DNA from: Desulfobacteraceae bacterium
Lineage (GTDB): Bacteria > Desulfobacterota > Desulfobacteria > Desulfobacterales > UBA11574
DNA: 5,916 bases
Assembly: GCA_002868985.1 (NCBI GenBank)
Contig: PKTV01000215.1
Coordinates: forward strand, 1 to 5,916
Direction of reading: 5' to 3'
In this document: positions 4,643-5,916 of the stretch, piece after piece
Layout of the letters: each line of letters starts with the position of its first letter
Position numbering within the stretch: position 1 is the first letter of the stretch
The notes under the pieces: model-generated
What the model was told of the DNA's origin: nothing
Seen by the model: only the letters and a program-made list of their open reading frames with translations
The model's database searches: none
Position numbers and translations under genes: made by a program

Positions 4643-4930
4643 TCAAGCCAATCTGCTTCCTTCCAACGCCATTTTATCACTATATTCACCGGTAAATGTC
4701 AGGCGATCGGAAAGTTTATTGACAGAAAAGCTTTTTTGGAACACGTCTATGCCAAAAGGATCCAGGGAAGAAAGGTGACATGTATGAATAAAAATTTTGC
4801 TGACGTTTCCGTTTTGTTCTTTGAGGATGTTAATCAGTTGATGCGCGGAAGAACCATCGAAATCACCCATGAGTTTAAGGTGAAGGTTGTCACTGTTTCG
4901 ATGAAAAAAGATACGGAAATTTGATGCCAT
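4643..4930 (-). CDS. STAS-domain protein, anti-sigma-antagonist type, 95 aa
   Basis: The single domain shows the STAS outline: LHLKLMGDFDGSSAHQLINI (a strand, the G-x-(F/L)-D turn, then helix 1), VSKIFIHTCHLSSLDPFGIDVF (core strand, then the active loop and helix 2), and LTFTGEYSDKMAL near the end. In SpoIIAA-like proteins the loop reads D-S-S-G and one serine is phosphorylated by a partner kinase. Here it reads D-P-F-G, so that switch appears absent. It may act as a non-phosphorylated binding partner or respond in another way. ATG 4930 is chosen because AGGAG (4938-4942) lies 7 nt upstream; an in-frame GTG at 4951 has no such site. No anti-sigma kinase or phosphatase gene is adjacent in the window. 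It has its own intergenic region on both sides. Confidence 0.75.
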   Translation of the reverse strand: MASNFRIFFHRNSDNLHLKLMGDFDGSSAHQLINILKEQNGNVSKIFIHTCHLSSLDPFGIDVFQKSFSVNKLSDRLTFTGEYSDKMALEGSRLA

Positions 4931-5064
4931 CAATCTTCTCCTGAATACCACGGTTTGTTTTTGTAGGATGAGATAATTTTTTGTGTGAGTTGTCTTCGCT
5001 TTACAGACAGTCTACCAAGCACCGTGTGTACAGGTAACCCGGATTTATTAGCAGACGGATTGGT

Positions 5065-5361
5065 TTAACGTTTCGTCAGGTTAAAAACATTGTTGTAGGT
5101 TCCGAATTTGTTGGGGCAATTCCGTTCACTTTGGGGGTCTTCCTTCCATTGGCCATCCACCAGAAACTTATATTCATATTGTCCGGGAGGAAGGATAACG
5201 GCCTTTGTCCATTTTCCATCGACATCTTTTTTCATGGGATGCTTTTTGGGGTTCCAATTATTAAAATCTCCCATCAGGATAACCTCTTTTGCATCCGATG
5301 ATTCGAATGAAAACATTATTTTTCGCCGTTTGATTTTCTTTTTTGGTATGATTTTTGTCAT
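5065..5361 (-). CDS. Stand-alone CBM48 / AMPK-beta-like glycogen-binding protein, 98 aa
   Basis: After a basic N-terminus (KKKIKRRK, 7-14) the whole protein is one carbohydrate-binding module of family 48: VILMGDFNNWNP (27-38), WTKAVILPPGQYEYKFLVDGQW (51-72), then KFGTYNNVFNLTK (85-97). Residues corresponding to the glycogen contacts of AMPK-beta are present: Trp36, Lys65, Trp72, Thr88 and Asn90, with Phe86 for the leucine that slots into the sugar ring. It therefore probably binds alpha-glucan (glycogen). There is no catalytic domain, no signal peptide and no kinase-interaction tail, so the role may be to localise a partner or sense glycogen. ATG 5361 has an excellent AAGGAGG (5368-5374), 6 nt upstream. 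No glycogen enzyme gene lies in the window. Confidence 0.9.
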   Translation of the reverse strand: MTKIIPKKKIKRRKIMFSFESSDAKEVILMGDFNNWNPKKHPMKKDVDGKWTKAVILPPGQYEYKFLVDGQWKEDPQSERNCPNKFGTYNNVFNLTKR

Positions 5362-5395
5362 CGGATGCCTCCTTGAAAGATCTTCATTTCAAAAA

Positions 5396-5424
5396 TTTAA
5401 ATAAATCCGAATTGAATAGATCAA
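5396..5424 (-). promoter_or_regulatory. Possible promoter of the CBM48 gene
   Basis: TTGATC (5424 to 5419) is followed after 17 bp by TTTAAA (5401 to 5396); each matches four of six consensus bases. The start of transcription would be near 5389, giving a short leader of about 28 nt before ATG 5361. The A+T-rich context makes chance matches likely. Confidence 0.3.
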
Positions 5425-5479
5425 TATCAGGTTGTCATTCTTTCTGTCTATAGATGAGAGGCTTCATTTTAATGGGCCG

Positions 5480-5518
5480 AATCCCCAAAGAGCGGGGGTT
5501 TATCCCGAACAATCGGGA
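5480..5518. other. Two tandem hairpins
   Basis: AATCCCC (5480-5486) pairs with GGGGGTT (5494-5500), counting one G-U pair in plus-strand RNA. Then TCCCGA (5503-5508) pairs perfectly with TCGGGA (5513-5518) around a 4-nt loop. The two are 2 nt apart. Neither is followed by a run of T on either strand, so a structured RNA leader or protein site is more likely than an intrinsic terminator. Confidence 0.45.
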
Positions 5519-5548
5519 GAAAGTTTGGTGATTTCGCAAGTTGGTTTT

Positions 5549-5695
5549 TCAGCCATATCTTTGAATCCTCCATTTAAACTCAAAACAAAAAGGCTCATAC
5601 CGTTCGTAGTGTTCATATTGGTATACGAGCATAGGAAATCCCTTTTCCCGATAAAGCTCATGAAGAATTTGGATAGCCTTTAAAAACCCTGTCAT
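5549..5695 (-). CDS. Possible small protein, 48 aa (unsupported start)
   Basis: The ORF begins MTGFLKAIQILHELYREKGF and ends FEFKWRIQRYG. It has a balanced, protein-like make-up with an amphipathic helix (about 5-18) and an aromatic, charged second half. I recognise no family. There is no Shine-Dalgarno site before the ATG at 5695, and a TAA lies five codons upstream in frame, so it is either a leaderless gene, a fragment of a decayed gene, or chance. Just at its end, a GGAGG with 10-nt spacing serves an overlapping ATG at 5556 that encodes only 18 residues (MAEKPTCEITKLSPDCSG, ending at 5500). Confidence is low. Confidence 0.25.
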   Translation of the reverse strand: MTGFLKAIQILHELYREKGFPMLVYQYEHYERYEPFCFEFKWRIQRYG

Positions 5696-5726
5696 TAAGC
5701 CAGTGTGTTAAATAATTTCAGGACTT

Positions 5727-5750
5727 TAAACTGAAACAACACACAGTTTA
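5727..5750. repeat. 7-bp inverted repeat TAAACTG-N10-CAGTTTA
   Basis: The perfect arms are at 5727-5733 and 5744-5750. A second pairing, GTGTGTT (5703-5709) with AACACAC (5738-5744), competes with it. TTGTTTTG follows on the plus strand, a poor T-run. Function is unclear. Confidence 0.3.
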
Positions 5751-5814
5751 TTGTTTTGTCGATGATAAATTCTATATGGGGATTTGGGTCGGGAATTTTT
5801 CTCAGGAGTTGATG

Positions 5815-5865
5815 ATGTTTTTTTTATTGTTTCGATGGATAGGTATTTCTGTTGCGAGATTTTGA
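5815..5865 (+). CDS. Possible tiny hydrophobic peptide, 16 aa
   Basis: CAGGAG (5803-5808) lies 6 nt before an ATG that encodes MFFLLFRWIGISVARF followed by TGA. A second ATG in frame directly before it would add one Met. The peptide is strongly hydrophobic with two arginines, and the perfect hairpin terminator at 5892-5916 follows 26 bp later, so a short transcript of roughly 130 nt is conceivable. The upstream promoter (TTGTTT at 5751-5756, 16 bp, TATATG at 5773-5778) is weak. T-rich DNA readily gives such ORFs by chance. Confidence 0.2.
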   Translation: MFFLLFRWIGISVARF

Positions 5866-5891
5866 TTTTCAACATCCTTCTTAGTTTTATT

Positions 5892-5916
5892 TAAAAGGCC
5901 CGACAAGGGCCTTTTA
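5892..5916. terminator. Bidirectional intrinsic terminator at the window end
   Basis: TAAAAGGCCC (5892-5901) and GGGCCTTTTA (5907-5916) form a perfect 10-bp stem with loop GACAA. The G+C-rich core is flanked by A4 and T4, so it can work on either strand. It probably ends a gene lying to the right of the window on the minus strand, or a short plus-strand transcript here. Downstream plus-strand sequence is cut off by the window edge. Confidence 0.75.

Larger units (their letters stand above)
5376..5916. other. 540-bp stretch without a secure gene
   Basis: Between the CBM48 gene's ribosome site and the window end no ORF on either strand carries both a credible start and a recognisable protein. 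A plus-strand reading from a TTG at 5432 to 5683 has no ribosome site and an implausible composition. What can be supported is listed separately: a possible CBM48 promoter, two tandem hairpins, very short ORFs, an inverted repeat and the final terminator. The base composition is A+T-rich, as in other intergenic parts of the window. Confidence 0.6.

Noticed and set aside
5005..5013. AGACAGTCT palindrome between the STAS and CBM48 genes
   Set aside because: Nine bases only, no T-run and no promoter elements at matching distance; chance is likely.
5549..5590. In-frame TGA (5551-5549) after the 48-aa ORF as a selenocysteine codon, since the frame continues 37 codons
   Set aside because: The first stable hairpin begins about 31 nt downstream, too far for a normal bacterial SECIS, and the continuation shows no redox motif.
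5432..5683. Plus-strand open frame from a TTG, 83 codons
   Set aside because: Non-ATG start without a Shine-Dalgarno site, no family resemblance, and it runs through both tandem hairpins.
5726..5875. Minus-strand 49-codon ORF starting at 5875
   Set aside because: AAGAAGG directly abuts the ATG with no spacer, and the Lys/Ser/Gln-rich product looks like translated A-rich noncoding DNA.

Overview
The window looks like chromosomal DNA from a Desulfobacterota organism, probably a Desulfobacterales-type anaerobe. This is an inference from gene content: a tungsten-type aldehyde:ferredoxin oxidoreductase (AOR) with a ubiquitin-fold companion, an IHF-alpha type protein, a stand-alone AMPK-beta-like glycogen-binding domain and a STAS protein. 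The taxonomic call rests on family resemblance, not on a marker gene. The protein genes I trust all lie on the minus strand, except the end of a DNA polymerase IV gene on the plus strand at the left edge.

Left part (1-1760): the C-terminus of dinB, still carrying a clamp-binding motif, ends tail-to-tail with a 76-residue unknown gene and overlaps it by 12 bp. An A+T-rich gap follows, with two dyads spaced two helical turns apart. Next comes a compact minus-strand operon in the order YjeT/DUF2065-like membrane protein (an apparent internal duplication), ihfA, and an unknown helical 149-residue protein.

Centre (1760-4560): the AOR gene (578 aa) has a good TTGACA promoter overlapped by an 8-bp dyad, then a leader of about 130 nt. 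It is followed by a strong intrinsic terminator and then a 215-residue protein whose first half looks like a MoaD/ThiS-type fold with the terminal Gly-Gly region buried inside the chain. Directly after that lies a 16-codon ORF with an excellent ribosome binding site. Its peptide resembles the first strand of a Nudix hydrolase, which suggests a lost third gene of the cassette. The AOR/215-aa block is visibly richer in G+C than its flanks.

Right part (4640-5916): a 95-residue STAS-like protein lacking the usual phosphorylatable serine, and a 98-residue stand-alone CBM48 domain that keeps all the glycogen-contact residues of AMPK-beta. The last 540 bp have no secure gene. They hold a few very short ORFs, two tandem hairpins and a perfect 10-bp terminator hairpin at the window end.

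As a working picture, the AOR would oxidise aldehydes to acids with reduction of ferredoxin, and the 215-aa protein may serve its pterin cofactor or assembly. The STAS and CBM48 proteins are small regulatory or binding modules with separate signals. No CRISPR array, tRNA, rRNA or intact mobile element was seen.
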